From positions 3,733,501 through 3,797,500 of the forward strand of contig CAHIKZ030005407.1 in assembly GCA_903632075.3 (NCBI GenBank): DNA of 64,000 nucleotides, in the 5' to 3' direction. The stretch is from Acanthosepion pharaonis. Its lineage: Eukaryota > Mollusca > Cephalopoda > Sepiida > Sepiidae. Below the pieces are notes generated by a model. The model was not told the DNA's origin and ran no database searches. It saw only the letters and a list, made by a program, of their open reading frames with translations. The stretch's first letter is position 1. Every line of letters begins with the position of its first letter. Below are positions 10,521 to 21,129 of this stretch, in pieces. The translations under genes were made by a program, and so were the position numbers.

Positions 10521-12236
10521 TTTGGTGATTCGGGTGGGAATCTGGTTAGATTTGATATCAGCCTCGTCGTTTCCCAACTCGCTTCCAACGCCTGGTTACC
10601 AAGGTAACTGCATTGATCCCCAGTCTGCCTACCCACGTTGTGAATTGATCTTAGGCAGACGAGATCAAACAGTGGTTGGGGCCGTAATGCAAAACCGAGT
10701 TCAACGGGGTGATACCACACAAATATGCATAAAAGAAAAATAAAATGAAAACTCAAAAGTTCAAAGTATCAAAGAAAAAAGGTAACAAACTTTATGTCTA
10801 GTTGTTCGATACATAGGACTGCATCTATCTCCCGACCCGTTCTATGGATTGTGACACGTCGTTTTCCGTTAGGCAAGTTTTAACGCTTCAAGTTGTTTGC
10901 TCTCTCTAAGAAATTGGTGTTTCGGTGTCTCTTTGGACGAAAAAAAAAAAACTTATTGTGGTGGTCTGGATCTAAGTCGCTCTTCAAAATAATTGTTCTT
11001 GGGTTGAAGAGGAGTCCGGAATTTGCGTGACTCTTGGTCAGCTATCTGCGAGGCGGCTTCAACTGGAGACCCAACTCAAACTTTTCTGGAACTGAACTCA
11101 CTGGAACTCGAACTGATTTCTGCTCGTTGGAGCTTCGCTTATATGGACGCCGACCAAAACCGGGTGGGTCTGTCGGCGTCGGGGGTTCCTCGATAATTCT
11201 AAATACATATCCACCTCTTTTTTATTTCTGGTTAGGGATTTTCCACTCTTTTCCATTTTGGGAAACTTTCCTCCTCCCACCTTTCTCACCATACTTCAGA
11301 GGGCGTGAACTGCCCTCCCCACTTCTTCGTAGCAGCTTCTCATACCTACACTCTGGATAGGCGGCGACAGCCTCCTTCGTGCGTCACGTGATCACCACTT
11401 GACCAATGATGTCTTAGTCGGGCGTGGACGAATCCGCGGCTTTGTTTCAGGGAAAAAAATATCTTGCTTAACTAAAGAAAATTATCCCTTCTTTTCCTTT
11501 TCTTCCTCTTAATCGCCGTTATCATTTCTCTAGCCGCAAACTGGACAATATGAACAATGGCGGTCATTACTCTTGTTCTACACGTGGTTTTCGTCAGGTA
11601 TTTTATCGCTAATTATCCGAATGGGTGGTCTTCTTTACACGGCCAACGTCGCCCCGAAAAGACATTTCTAAATTCCCATTCATTTCCCTTCGGTATATAT
11701 TTCTGATAATATAATTTTATTATCGCAGGCATAAAGATGTTCCGTCGAAAGAATTCGGTCAGTGGACAGTTGTGTGTGTGGCTTTGATACAATTAATTTT
11801 TCCTATCTATCCAAAGTCCTTTTAGTTGCCTGTTTTTCGTCAACTTATCGAAATAACATTTTCATTTGAATTTTTCTTTGGCCAGTCGGTCTGATAATAA
11901 GATGCCTTCCCGTACCTATAGTTTGTTTTCATATCCTTAGATAACACAGCCGTCGCCAAAACATATCTGATTCTTTCTTTCTTTCCCTTTCTTTTTATTC
12001 AGAATTTCCCTGTCATTGTAATGACACCCTTTCGCCATTTGTTACTTATCAAAATATCCCTTATCCATTGCCTCTTAGCCGTGTGTGTGTTCTGCTTATC
12101 ATCCACGATTCGGTCCTTAGCCTCTCCTTCTCTTCTTTTCTTTCTTTTCTTTTTCTGCCTCGTTAAATGGCCAAAAATCGACAAAATTGGATTTTCAGAA
12201 ATTCTTTCAGAAATTCTGTACTTTTTTTACTGTATG

Positions 12237-12240
<4 letters not shown>
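10521..12240. other. 1.7 kb without a recognisable gene
   Basis: The first 900 bp remain moderately GC-rich and end around 11460. Two overlapping opposite frames near 11034-11360 show no domain. The second half is T/C-rich. A mobile-element origin is likely but unproven. Confidence 0.4.

Positions 12241-12271
<31 letters not shown>
12241..12271. repeat. (TA)n microsatellite
   Basis: TA tract bordering the 3' end of the PLE relic that follows. Confidence 0.95.
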
Positions 12272-12273
<2 letters not shown>

Positions 12274-12282
12274 AACAATAAA

Positions 12283-13191
12283 AATATTAAAATCTTCAGA
12301 CACGCTGAGTTGTAGATTAATATTCTTTCGTTTTTTTTATTATTATTTCATTTAGATTCCTCGACTAGTTTCGGCCAAAATGGCCATCATCAGGAGAAGA
12401 AATATTTCTGCTTGCTGGTAGCAGTGAACTACAGAAATGAATGTCTTGATGGCTAAAATGAACTTTTGTCTGTAGTTTTGATTTGTTTTTTTTATCTTTT
12501 TAACATGAATCTTTTAACCCTCCTTGTGTTGGTCAAACAGTCTCTTTTAAGATAAAAGAGCTGGGTGGATCTATGCCTCTCTGAATTCCCGTGGTCAATT
12601 TGACAGTTTTATTAGTCCTGGAGAGGGGATGTGTCTCTGTTAAGTGTTTGTGTGTGTGTTATTTGGTTCTTAGTGAGTGAGTGAGTATGATATGTGTAAG
12701 CGTGTGTATTGCTGTGGGTGTGTGTTATCATTTGGCTCATTAGGGAGTGAGTGAGTATGATGTGTGTATATTCGTGTGGGTGTGTGTATCAGTGTGAGGC
12801 CTCAACACCTTCGTAAGCATGCCTGTCTTGTGTGGGTGAGAAATGTGGTTAGGTTTTGATTTGTAAAGTTATATATTAGTTCTATCTAAATTGTTAAATT
12901 TATGGTTTAGCCCGGCTGGACAGTGTGTTTTTAGACGTTGTATCCACTTATTTTCATGGAACTCTAAAATCTTTCTAATGTTATCTGCTCTGAACTTTTC
13001 TATTCTCTCAATTATAGTGAATTTGGCATGTGTTTTGAAATCGTATTTTTCCAGGCGGAAATGTTGTTCTATAGGTAATAATTTTTCATGGGGAGTCGAC
13101 TTAATTCGATTGCGATAATTATTAATTCTGTAGTGAAAGGGCCATTCAGATTTTCCTACATATTGTTTCTGGCATAGTGTGCATTTTAGGA

Positions 13192-13196
<5 letters not shown>
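12283..13196 (-). pseudogene. Penelope-like element: GIY-YIG endonuclease end and 3' UTR
   Basis: Minus-strand translation from 13196 to about 12897 gives a well-kept PLE C-terminus: YLLKCTLCQKQYVGKSEWPF (the YIG-type box with the nearby Cys pair), HYRINNYRNRIKST, PIEQHFRL, FKTHAKFTIIERIEK and a terminal HENKWIQRLKT..PAGLN, as in the nuclease domain fused to PLE reverse transcriptases. The reverse transcriptase itself is missing (5' truncation). The downstream 600 bp are 3' UTR with a partial duplication of a GAGTGAGTGAGTATGAT-type segment, and include a CCTGATGATGGCC ... GGCCGAAACTAG hairpin at 12366-12394. (TA)n tracts lie on both sides. Confidence 0.8.

Positions 13197-13226
<30 letters not shown>
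13197..13226. repeat. (TA)n microsatellite, gypsy insertion point
   Basis: TA tract lying exactly between the truncated PLE and the first base of the gypsy 5' LTR. Confidence 0.95.
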
Positions 13227-13229
<3 letters not shown>

Positions 13230-13400
13230 GAGACCGGAAACTACCTACACAATAGACTCTTCCAGGCCTATATTAAGTAGGCGACATAGCTCTAGAGAGT
13301 GTTATAGTAAGCCCCGCTTACACTATCTCTGTAACCTGCTGTTAATATATCTAATCCGTGTTCCGTGTTTTACTTCTGTGGTCCCATCTTTGGCCTCACA
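13227..13400 (+). repeat. gypsy 5' LTR
   Basis: Starts TGTGAGACCGGAAACTACC right after (TA)n. The match to the 3' LTR is clear up to ..TTCTGTGGTCC (13384); the true end is either there or at the CA at 13400, four bases before the primer-binding site. It contains TATATTAAG and TTAATATATC, possible core promoter and processing signals. Confidence 0.8.
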
Positions 13401-13404
13401 TCAG

Positions 13405-13420
13405 TGGCGACGAGGATTCT
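13405..13420 (+). promoter_or_regulatory. gypsy primer-binding site
   Basis: TGGCGACGAGGATTCT starts with TGG, complementary to a tRNA 3' CCA end, and lies just after the LTR. The same type of site is known from Mag-like gypsy elements. It would prime minus-strand DNA synthesis. Confidence 0.7.
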
Positions 13421-14130
13421 AGAAACGCACTCACGGCGAAACCTAAATACCTTACCAATCCCACATTTCGTTCTCACCATATCAATAGCGACAGTACTCG
13501 AAAAATACACAAACTACACGCGTTCCCACAGCAGTGTTGAACGTGAAATTAAGCTGGTATCAATACATTAGCGATTTAAAAGCTAAACACCCAGCGTCTA
13601 TATATATATTCCAATACCAAACACCATTGACGAACTAGCGATTCGACATCTAAGGAATATTAAAGTTTGTCCAAAATACGAGAACGATTTCTACACACCC
13701 ACACACAGAGAAAAAAAAACAGTTGTTCGTAAAACAAACTGACAATACAAGAGCAAGCACTACCATTGTACTCAAGTTTTCGAAAAAAACTATAGAAAAT
13801 TTTTTTATGTAACTGAGTTGAACTCGGGCATAAAATTATTCTCCCCTCAAATTCACTGAGGTGAGTTTGCTCTTTTTTGTACCTTTCTAAAAAAAAAAAT
13901 ACATAAGTGTGGTGAAAAATTATTCAATTACGTCAAAATTAACGGAACCACGGAAAAAAAAGCTAAACACATATAATTGGTTTAGTTTAACTAATTGTCT
14001 GTCCATATTTTTTTCTCTGTAAAAGAAAAAAAAAGGAACAAAAATCTATCAAGATTTTTTTGTGTACCTCCTCTTAGTACACGTGTTTCAAAGCAACAAA
14101 AAATTGCTGTCTTTTTTTGTTTAAATAAAT

Positions 14131-14922
14131 ATGGAAGATTTGCAAAAAGTAGTTACCCAAATGTTAAAACTAAATTTGGACCAGCAACAAAAATCAGAAA
14201 AAAGACAACAACAACTATTTTTGGAATTACATAAACAGCAAATGGAATTTCAAAAAATTACGCTTCAGAATGCTGAATTGCAACAGAAACAACTTAAAGA
14301 ATTACTCGTAAATGCATTAAAAAGCTCAAACTCTGGAAAAGATACAATATTCTCCCAGAGTATAATCTACAATTCAATAGAAACCTTTGAATACGTACCA
14401 GAGGAAGACAAAACGTTCCAGGCTTTTTACAGGCGCTACGAAGATATTTTCAACGTAGACTGTGAACAATGGCCCAGTAAAAAAAAGATACGTCTACTAT
14501 TGAGAAAACTGGGAACTACAGAACATAGTAGGTTCGTAGACTTCATACTACCCAAGAAAACGACTGACTTGGATTTTTCAGAGACTATTAAGCTCCTATC
14601 GGAACTATTCGGGCCTAACACAACCTTGTTCCACAAACGTTGGAAATGTCTGAACACAGTCAAAAACAACCAGCAAGATTTTCTAACGTTTGCAGCATCG
14701 GTAAACAAGCTCTGTAGTGATTTTAAACTAGCCGAACTGACTGCCGATGATTTTAAGTGCTTAATTTTCGCACAAGGTCTAGTATCTGCAGAAGACGCCG
14801 AAGTCAGACGACGGGTACTGACCAAGCTTGAGAACGAACAAGGATTGACTCTCCAAAAACTGGCAGAAGTCTGTCAAAGAGTAATATCTGTAAAGCGTGA
14901 CTCAAACACTATCGAGGAATAA
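14131..14922 (+). pseudogene. gypsy Gag (capsid region)
   Basis: 263 codons from an ATG in an A-rich context. The first ~70 residues are Gln/Lys/Glu-rich and probably coiled coil (LQKQ, EKRQQQLFLELHKQQ). The middle part has the retrotransposon-gag pattern: FEYVPEEDKTFQAFYRRYEDIF, RLLLRKLG, LFHKRWKC. It ends at TAA (14920), but the same frame continues without a gap into the nucleocapsid and protease, so this stop is probably a mutation that truncates a Gag-Pol frame. The long leader 13421-14130 is non-coding. Confidence 0.75.
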
Positions 14923-15765
14923 GGTGTGACTCAGATTAATAAAATCAGAAGCAGGTCTACCTCCTATTCCCCTCAAAAAGACAAAAGGCAAATCTCATGT
15001 CCTAAATTACGCAATAACCAAAACCCAAATAAGTTAAAGAAACCGCCCGGACCATGTTACCATTGTGGTAAATGGCATTGAATGAAATTCTGTCCAGTCA
15101 AGAACAAAAAATATTGCAAAAATTGCAATAAAAGTGGGCATACTTTAACTTCGTGCTGGTACGCCAACAGAACGAGAAAACCCCAAAATAAAATTAGGCA
15201 AGCTCATTCTGACAATATTGTTGATAGGAATTTAAGAAAATATCTAACTGTGGATATTTTCAATAAGTCCATTAAATTCCAGCTTGACTCGGGTTCCGAT
15301 CTTTCAACTATTAACTGGCGTACTTGGCGAAAATTGAACAAGCCGACCTTATTAAAAACGTATAAAACAGCAAAATCCGTAACTGGCGAAAAGATTAACA
15401 TTTTAGGCGAGGTAATACTTACAGTAACACTAAATGGAGTTACCAAAAAGCTCAAAGCCTACGTATTGAAAACTTCAGATAACTTATTTGTAACTGATTG
15501 GATAGAAAAATTCAATCTTAGGGATTGCCCAATGAGTACATTTTGTCGCAAGATACAAAGTACAACGTCCAATTTGGTAAATCTCAAAAAGGAACTCAAA
15601 CAACAATTTCCCCAGGATTTTTCTGGCGGCATTAGGAAATGTACTAAAATGAAAGCTAAGTTCAAGGTGAAGGACGGTGCACAACCGGTATTCAAAAAGA
15701 AACGGAATGTCCCTTTCGCTGCTCTCGAGATTTCAGCGAGTGGGCAGCACCTACGGTCTACGTAA
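14923..15765 (+). pseudogene. gypsy nucleocapsid and protease
   Basis: Same reading frame as Gag. A first zinc knuckle (CYHCGKWH..KFC) is interrupted by TGA at 15079-15081; a second, YCKNCNKSGHTLTSCW (CX2CX4HX4C), is intact. The aspartic protease follows, with its catalytic Asp in FQLDSGSDLSTI (15286). After about 15720 (FKKKRNVPFAALE), where the reverse transcriptase N-terminus should begin, the frame is lost. Its role in a live element is to bind RNA and cut the polyprotein. Confidence 0.8.
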
Positions 15766-17031
15766 AAAGAAGTCCAATCAAATACGAGTATGAGCAGATT
15801 TTTCCACAGGGTTAAACGATGCCTTGCAAGATCACCACTATCCTCTCCCAAGCCCTGAAGAAATTTTCAATAAACTCAATGGTGGAATTTTTTTTTCTAA
15901 AATTGACCTCTCGGATAGAGGTGGATGAAGAAAGTTCCAAATTGCTCTGCATAAACACCAATAGAGGTTTGTACAAATATAACAGGCTGGCCTTTGGTGT
16001 AAAGGTTACGCCTGCAATTTTCCAGCAGGTCATGGACGCCATGCTGGGCGACCTTGACTAGGCAACAGCCTATTTGGATGATATATTGGTTACTAGTAAA
16101 ACTACGGCAGAGCACCGGAACCATATAATAAACGTATTCGAAAAGATACAAGAATACGGTTTTAAGGTTAAGGAGGCAAAGTGTGACTTTTTCTTACCAG
16201 AGATTAAATACTTAGGTCACATTATAAATAAAGATAGTCGTCGGCCGGATCCAGAAAGAGCCAACGCGATCAGAAACATGCCGGCCCCAGATAACGTTAC
16301 AAAGCTTCCGCGGCCTAGTTAACTTTTACCAAGGGTTCATTAAGAACATGCAAAATTTGAGATGGCCTCTCAACCAACTTTTAAAAGAGGACAAACCATG
16401 CTCATGGACCCCGGAATGCCAAGACACATTCGAGAAGATCAAGAAAACTTTTACTTCAGACCTCTCCCTCACACATTTCGACCCTAGTCTCGACATCATA
16501 GTCGTAAGTGATGCAAGCTCGTACGGCATTGGTGCTTGCATATTACATAAACTGCCAGACGGTTCGCGAAAATCTGTGGCTCACGCATCAAGATCTCTAC
16601 TTCCAGCTGAGAAACAATATTCTCAAATAGAGAAAGAGGCTCTAGGGTTAATATTCGCTGTGAGAAAGTTTCACAGATATCTACATGGTAGACGGTTCAT
16701 ACTGCAGACGGTCCATAAACCTCTAATCACAATTTTTGGGTCTAAAAAAGGTCTGCCAGTCTATACTGCAAATAGACTACTTCGTTGGGGAACGATTCTC
16801 TTAAACTATAATTTCAAGATAGAGTTCCTAACATCCAAAAATATTTGCCATGCAGAGAGTTTATTGCGACTCATTCCAAAAAATACAGAAGTCTTTGAAG
16901 ACTCTATCATTGCCACTCTAAGGACAAATTGTGAAATCAAAAACATGATCGCGAGGACCATAAGAGAGCTCCCAGTTACTTTGGCTGACATAAAATGGAG
17001 TCTCGAGAGGATGAATTCATTCAATCAATAA
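15720..17031 (+). pseudogene. gypsy reverse transcriptase and RNase H
   Basis: RT motifs appear in several frames: a scrambled substrate-binding start, HHYPLPSPEEIF, FFSKIDLSD, YKYNRLAFGV..PAIFQQVMD, then the catalytic YLDD at 16071-16082 and KYLGHIINKDSRRPDP. A short deletion follows FSKIDLSD. RNase H (16348 on) has SDASSYGIGACILH, YSQIEKEALGLIFAVRKF and then LQTVHKPL, where the usual catalytic Asp of TDHKPL is Val; the final ADGLSR block reads AESLLR. The enzyme cannot have been active in this copy. Confidence 0.8.
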
Positions 17032-18086
17032 AAAGCAAAATGCGCAACAAAGACCCCAAGGTGCCGGAGGTTTTCTCCCTTTGCGATGATGTCCTACTAT
17101 ATAATGACCGCGTAGTGATTCCAAACAGCCTACAAAGAAAAATCCTCAGGGATTTTCACATGGGACATCCAGGGAAGAACCGTACGAAAAGCCTCATGCG
17201 CTGCTACGTTTATTGGCCAAACATGGACAAGGACATAGCAGACATGATAGAAGCATGTTAAGGATGCGCGCTTGCAGCAAAAGCTCCAAACACGACGTGC
17301 AAGCCATGGCCCAAAACAGATCATCCTTGGCAAAGAATTCATGTGGATTTTGCAGGGCCTATGGACAACATGTACTATCTCATTGTTGTGGATAGCCACT
17401 CAAAGTTACAAGTTACAGACAATGGCACTCAATTCACATCAAGTGAATTTAGAGACTTCTGCAAGTCATATCAGGTGGACCACGTTACAACGCCCCAGTA
17501 CCACCCTAGATCAAATGGCCAGGCCGAAAGGTTCGTGGACACTTTAAAAAGGGCTTTAAGAAAGGCACTAGACACACCGACAGATAGAGCATTGCAACAA
17601 TTTCTGCAGGTGTATAGGATAACCCCTAATCCGAACACGCCTATGGGAAGCTCGCCTGCAGAAACAATGTTTGCAAGGAAAATAAAGTCTGTCTTTAAAG
17701 ACAAACTGATTCTACGGCAAGCAAAATTAAAAAAAACCGTATCGCCTCATAGGAAATATTTCAATCCTGGTGATAGGGTCTTTCTCAAGGCGTACAGCAA
17801 CAATATGACATTCTGGGAAGTGGGCATCATAAAGCAGAGAATTGGCGAACTGGTATATATGGTCCAAGGACCAAAAAGCATTCACAAACGCCATTGGAAC
17901 CATCTCAGAAAATGCCGTTTGAAGGAATCGGAATCACTACAAAATAACTGTGAAGAGCCGATCGACGTAATTTTCGATCACTTCGATCTCGACACGCCCC
18001 AAGTCTCTCCTGAAGTGCGACGCTCAGGAAGGAAAAGGAAATTTACTCAACCGCTCGACGTAAATCCCAAGAGGAAAAAGTATTAA
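17032..18086 (+). pseudogene. gypsy integrase
   Basis: The zinc-binding N-terminus is recognisable (DFHMGHPGKNRTKSLMRCYV, then a Cys pair broken by a stop after MIEAC). The core has the first Asp in HVDFAGPM (17346), the second in VTDNGTQFTS (17418) and Glu in NGQAERFVDT (17526). Asp2-Glu spacing is the usual 35 residues, but only 23 residues separate the two Asp, so roughly 35 codons are deleted after VVDSHSK. The last 247 codons (17343-18086) are open and end with a basic tail (VRRSGRKRKF, NPKRKKY). Confidence 0.8.
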
Positions 18087-18127
18087 GAGTTTTATTTTTT
18101 CTCTCCTTTTCAAAAAGAAAACTCTTT

Positions 18128-18140
18128 GGAAGGGGCGTAT
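18128..18140 (+). promoter_or_regulatory. gypsy polypurine tract
   Basis: GGAAGGGGCGTAT lies immediately before the 3' LTR and would prime plus-strand synthesis. Confidence 0.6.
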
Positions 18141-18230
18141 TGTGAGACCGGAAACTACCTACACAATAGTCTCTTCCAGGCCTATATTAAGTAGGCGACA
18201 TAGCACTCTAGAGAGTGATATAGTAAGCTC
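18141..18230 (+). repeat. gypsy 3' LTR, left part
   Basis: First 90 bp of the 3' LTR, starting TGTGAGACCGGAAACTACC. It is cut at 18230 by the LINE; the last 16 bases (GTGATATAGTAAGCTC, 18215-18230) are repeated at 25332-25347. Confidence 0.9.
18215..18230 (+). repeat. target-site duplication, left copy
   Basis: GTGATATAGTAAGCTC, identical to 25332-25347. In the uninterrupted 5' LTR the equivalent site occurs once (about 13300-13315, GTTATAGTAAGCCC), which confirms that the second copy was made by the insertion. Confidence 0.95.
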
Positions 18231-19252
18231 AGTCTTTTTCCGACCTTTTTGACCGGTCGGTTTGAATTTCTTTTTTGTGATTGTGTCTTTTTGTTTTTGA
18301 AGTGCGACGAACTTGTTTTTGACCCACGAGGATTTGCTGCAAGTGCTTGACGAACTTTATTCGACCCACCAAGTCTTTCTGTTAAGTTTTTATTTAAGTT
18401 TTTTCTTTTTCTTTCTTCTTTTTTCCATTTCTTTTGTTTGTTTGAAATTATTTTCTGGGCTTCGGCCCATTTTATTATTTTTTAGTCCGGTTTGACGTAG
18501 TCTTACCGGACGACTGTTTTTTTTTTTTTTTCTGTTTATTTCTTTTCAGTGTTTTAGTACAGTTTAAGAAAAGTAGAAAAAGAAAGCTTTTTATTTTTAT
18601 TTTTATACCTTCCTTTTTTTTTTTTTAATTAGCGATTTCGGTCGCTTTCTTTAATTTTTGGTTTGACTAGTTTGTTTTTCTTTGACTTTTAATTTATTTT
18701 CCTTATCGGCTTCGGCCGAAAACTTTTTTTTTTTTTTCTCTGGTTACAAACCAGACTTTTTCTTTTCTTTTTTCTTTTTTTGTACATTTTATTGAATTTG
18801 TGAAAAAAAAGAGGAGTTTCTGTTTTCGTTTTTTCTTTTATTTTTGGCAGCCTTTGGGCGCCATTTTTAATTTTTTTTTTACTTGGCTATTTTCTGTTAA
18901 TCTAGTTTGTCTTTTATTATTCTTTTAGTTTTCACAGTTCATTTTTAAAAGTTTATTGTCTTTGTTGTTTAATTTACTGGTGCATCCAGGTTTTTCTTTA
19001 TTTTGTTTAATTTTTTTTTTTTTTCACAACTCCTTTCCCCAAATTTGGATTTAAATATAGATACCCGCAGGTGGTAGTCTCCACGCGGAAGCAATATAAT
19101 GACGGTGCCGGTCGGTCGAGTGTTAAGAAAGACCTTTTGGGTCAGCTGAAAGCTGACCCACCGGATAAACCGATAAAAAGCGGGCTAATGATAGCCCAAA
19201 ATTAGAACGTGCTAGTACCTCCAAAAAAGGAGATACAAGCAAAAACGACAAG
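18231..19252 (+). promoter_or_regulatory. LINE 5' leader with a series of hairpins
   Basis: A T-rich leader punctuated by short GC-rich hairpins: 18240-18260, 18456-18469 (TGGGC-TTCG-GCCCA), 18485-18511 (GTCCGGT/ACCGGAC), 18631-18646 (AGCGAT-TTCG-GTCGCT), 18706-18719 (TCGGC-TTCG-GCCGA), 18739-18755 (TCTGGTT/AACCAGA), 18845-18863, 19138-19160 (10-bp perfect stem, loop GAA) and 19182-19197. Three have a UUCG tetraloop closed by C-G or a wobble. The region probably holds the internal promoter and RNA structures for translation or packaging; that function is inferred. Confidence 0.7.
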
Positions 19253-21105
19253 GTGCCAAATGAGTCACAAGCTAAGACTGCTGAGGAGTTGCCCTCTTGT
19301 TGGAAGTCCCCACCAAGTTGCATTCTGAACATGGCGGATTTCTTGGAAAAGGCGAAAAATTATGCCCATCTTGTAAATAAAGAGGGGCTGGTCGAAGTAG
19401 TCCAAGAAGACGATGTGTTCTCAAAGAGAATGGTGTCTGTTTTCGTGGTCGACAAGAAAACACGAAAGATTTGTCGCTCCACGAAAGACATAGTGATTAA
19501 ATCACTTTTGTCCCTGGGGATAAAACCCCAAAGAATTATTAAAGGTTCTGGTTTTTTCATGTGGGACATTCTGCTGCCCACGCCAGAAGATTGCCTTGCT
19601 ATGCAAAAAGAGAGCTCATTACGAAAGATCTAATTTTTAGAACCGAGTATGAAGGCCGCAGAAGGACCAGGGTGGCCGTTTTTGAGGTTCCTCCTCAAAT
19701 TTCGGAGAGCACCTGGCTGCATTTTTTATGCAGTACGGCCAAATTTTAGGGCTCTCTCGGACAATTTGAACGGGGGATGGACTTTTGATATCATGCTTGA
19801 CCAGAATGCCTTCAAGTCCGTCCCCAACTGTTTGGGTTTTGGCGACGGAAAATGCCGGTCATAGTGACCGGTAGGAAACCAACTTGCTGGAGGTGTGGAG
19901 AGACTGGTCACCTTTCCAACTCCTGCCCAGGGAAGAAGGCCCCTGGAGTTCCATTCGCAGGCGACCAAAATCCCCCTTGGCCGACAAGGTAAAATCCGCG
20001 ACGCCTGTAGTGGGCCTAGCTGCGGGGCGGACCGGTGAAAAACCCTCGGTTGGGTCCGTACCCACATTACCCCCTAAACCAACGCCTTCCACAAGTGTGG
20101 ACAAGGAAAAGGATGAGGGGAATGGCGCCTCGTAGTTAGGGGCAAGGGAAGACCCAAACAGCGGTTCCTCCGTCCCATCATGACCCCAGGGACACTAACA
20201 CCTACAGCCCCATTCCTCTACCAGCTCTGAGGGCGACGCCTCGGCGTCTTATCGGGAGAATGCAACGGATACCCAGAAATTAAATGAACCAAGCTGGGAG
20301 AAAATTTTGGACCTTAAGAAGGTAAAAGATAAACTGGAGACAAAACGAGGGAAAAATCAGAAATCGCTGGGGCCCCCTATCCTCTGCCCCGTCTTCCCCT
20401 TCTGCTCCAAAAAAATCATTCACAAAACCACCTCCGCCCAAATCTGTTTCAAACTCCCCGGCAAAATCTCTACATTCTGGCAAACCCTCTCCGGTGAGGA
20501 CTCCTTCGGGATGGACTCCTTCTACGACACCCAACCTCACACCCATGTCCACTCCCATTCATTCTCCTCAAAAAAAAAGGTTCCGTAGCCCGGAGACACA
20601 AACTGTCACAGAAAAAGAAAAAGAAAATCATCAAACCACCGTATTTCCCCGGGGAAGACGTCTACCGCGTATCCGGGACCAGGCGGATAGGGTTTTGGTC
20701 AAACCAGGAACCCGAAGGACTTAAAAGGCCTATGGAACTTCCATAAAATTAATGATTTGGACGTGGAAAACCGGAAAATTTCCCTTCGGCAAGAAGAATT
20801 TTGACCGTAGTTCGAACTGGCCCGGGTACGCGGGAGATTTGGGGCATGATAGAGGAGGCCCAGTCGTCTCTAAAAAAAATGGTGCCCCCAGCTGCCTACC
20901 TCGATCCGGAAACAGAGGAAGCAAATCAAAAACTGAAAGGAGGGTCCCCGTTTTCGTTCACCCATCCCTTTATAGGGCGCTAAAATTAACTTATCCCTCG
21001 GACATCGGCGGCTTGTCGCAAGATGATACTATCGAAAATGAGATGGCGTCTGGATCTATGGGACGAGCTGTCGGTGTCCTCCACCCCAGCCATGTTCTAT
21101 CCTGA
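19253..21105 (+). pseudogene. Tx1-like LINE ORF1 protein
   Basis: Nucleic-acid-binding ORF1 protein in at least five frame pieces. The N-terminal part (MADFLEKAKNYAHLV, VSVFVVDKKTRKICRST, IKGSGFFMWDILLPTPEDC) is followed, after a frameshift near 19620, by RTRVAVFEVPPQISESTW and GGWTFDIMLDQNAFKSVPN, then a CX2CX4HX4C zinc knuckle, CWRCGETGHLSNSC (about 19885-19926). A long Pro/Ser/Thr/Lys-rich region follows, again frameshifted. The last pieces read EIWGMIEEAQSSLKKM and similar. The exact start is uncertain; the frame is open from the ATG at 19253. It precedes ORF2 by 25 bp. Confidence 0.75.
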
Positions 21106-21129
21106 AGGGCAACCCTAATCGGTTTCACA

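Noticed and set aside
10215..11360. Several 70-120-codon frames in the GC-rich block
   Set aside because: They overlap on both strands and show no recognisable motif; high GC alone explains the open frames.
12366..12394. Active hammerhead ribozyme
   Set aside because: The CTGATGA and GAAAC boxes and a GGCC stem are there, but an extra base follows CTGATGA and no stem III with a cleavage site was found. Kept only as a motif finding.
20280..20558. Minus-strand Gly/Glu-rich frame and other shadow frames in the LINE
   Set aside because: They overlap the better supported ORF1 and ORF2 pieces and show no domain.
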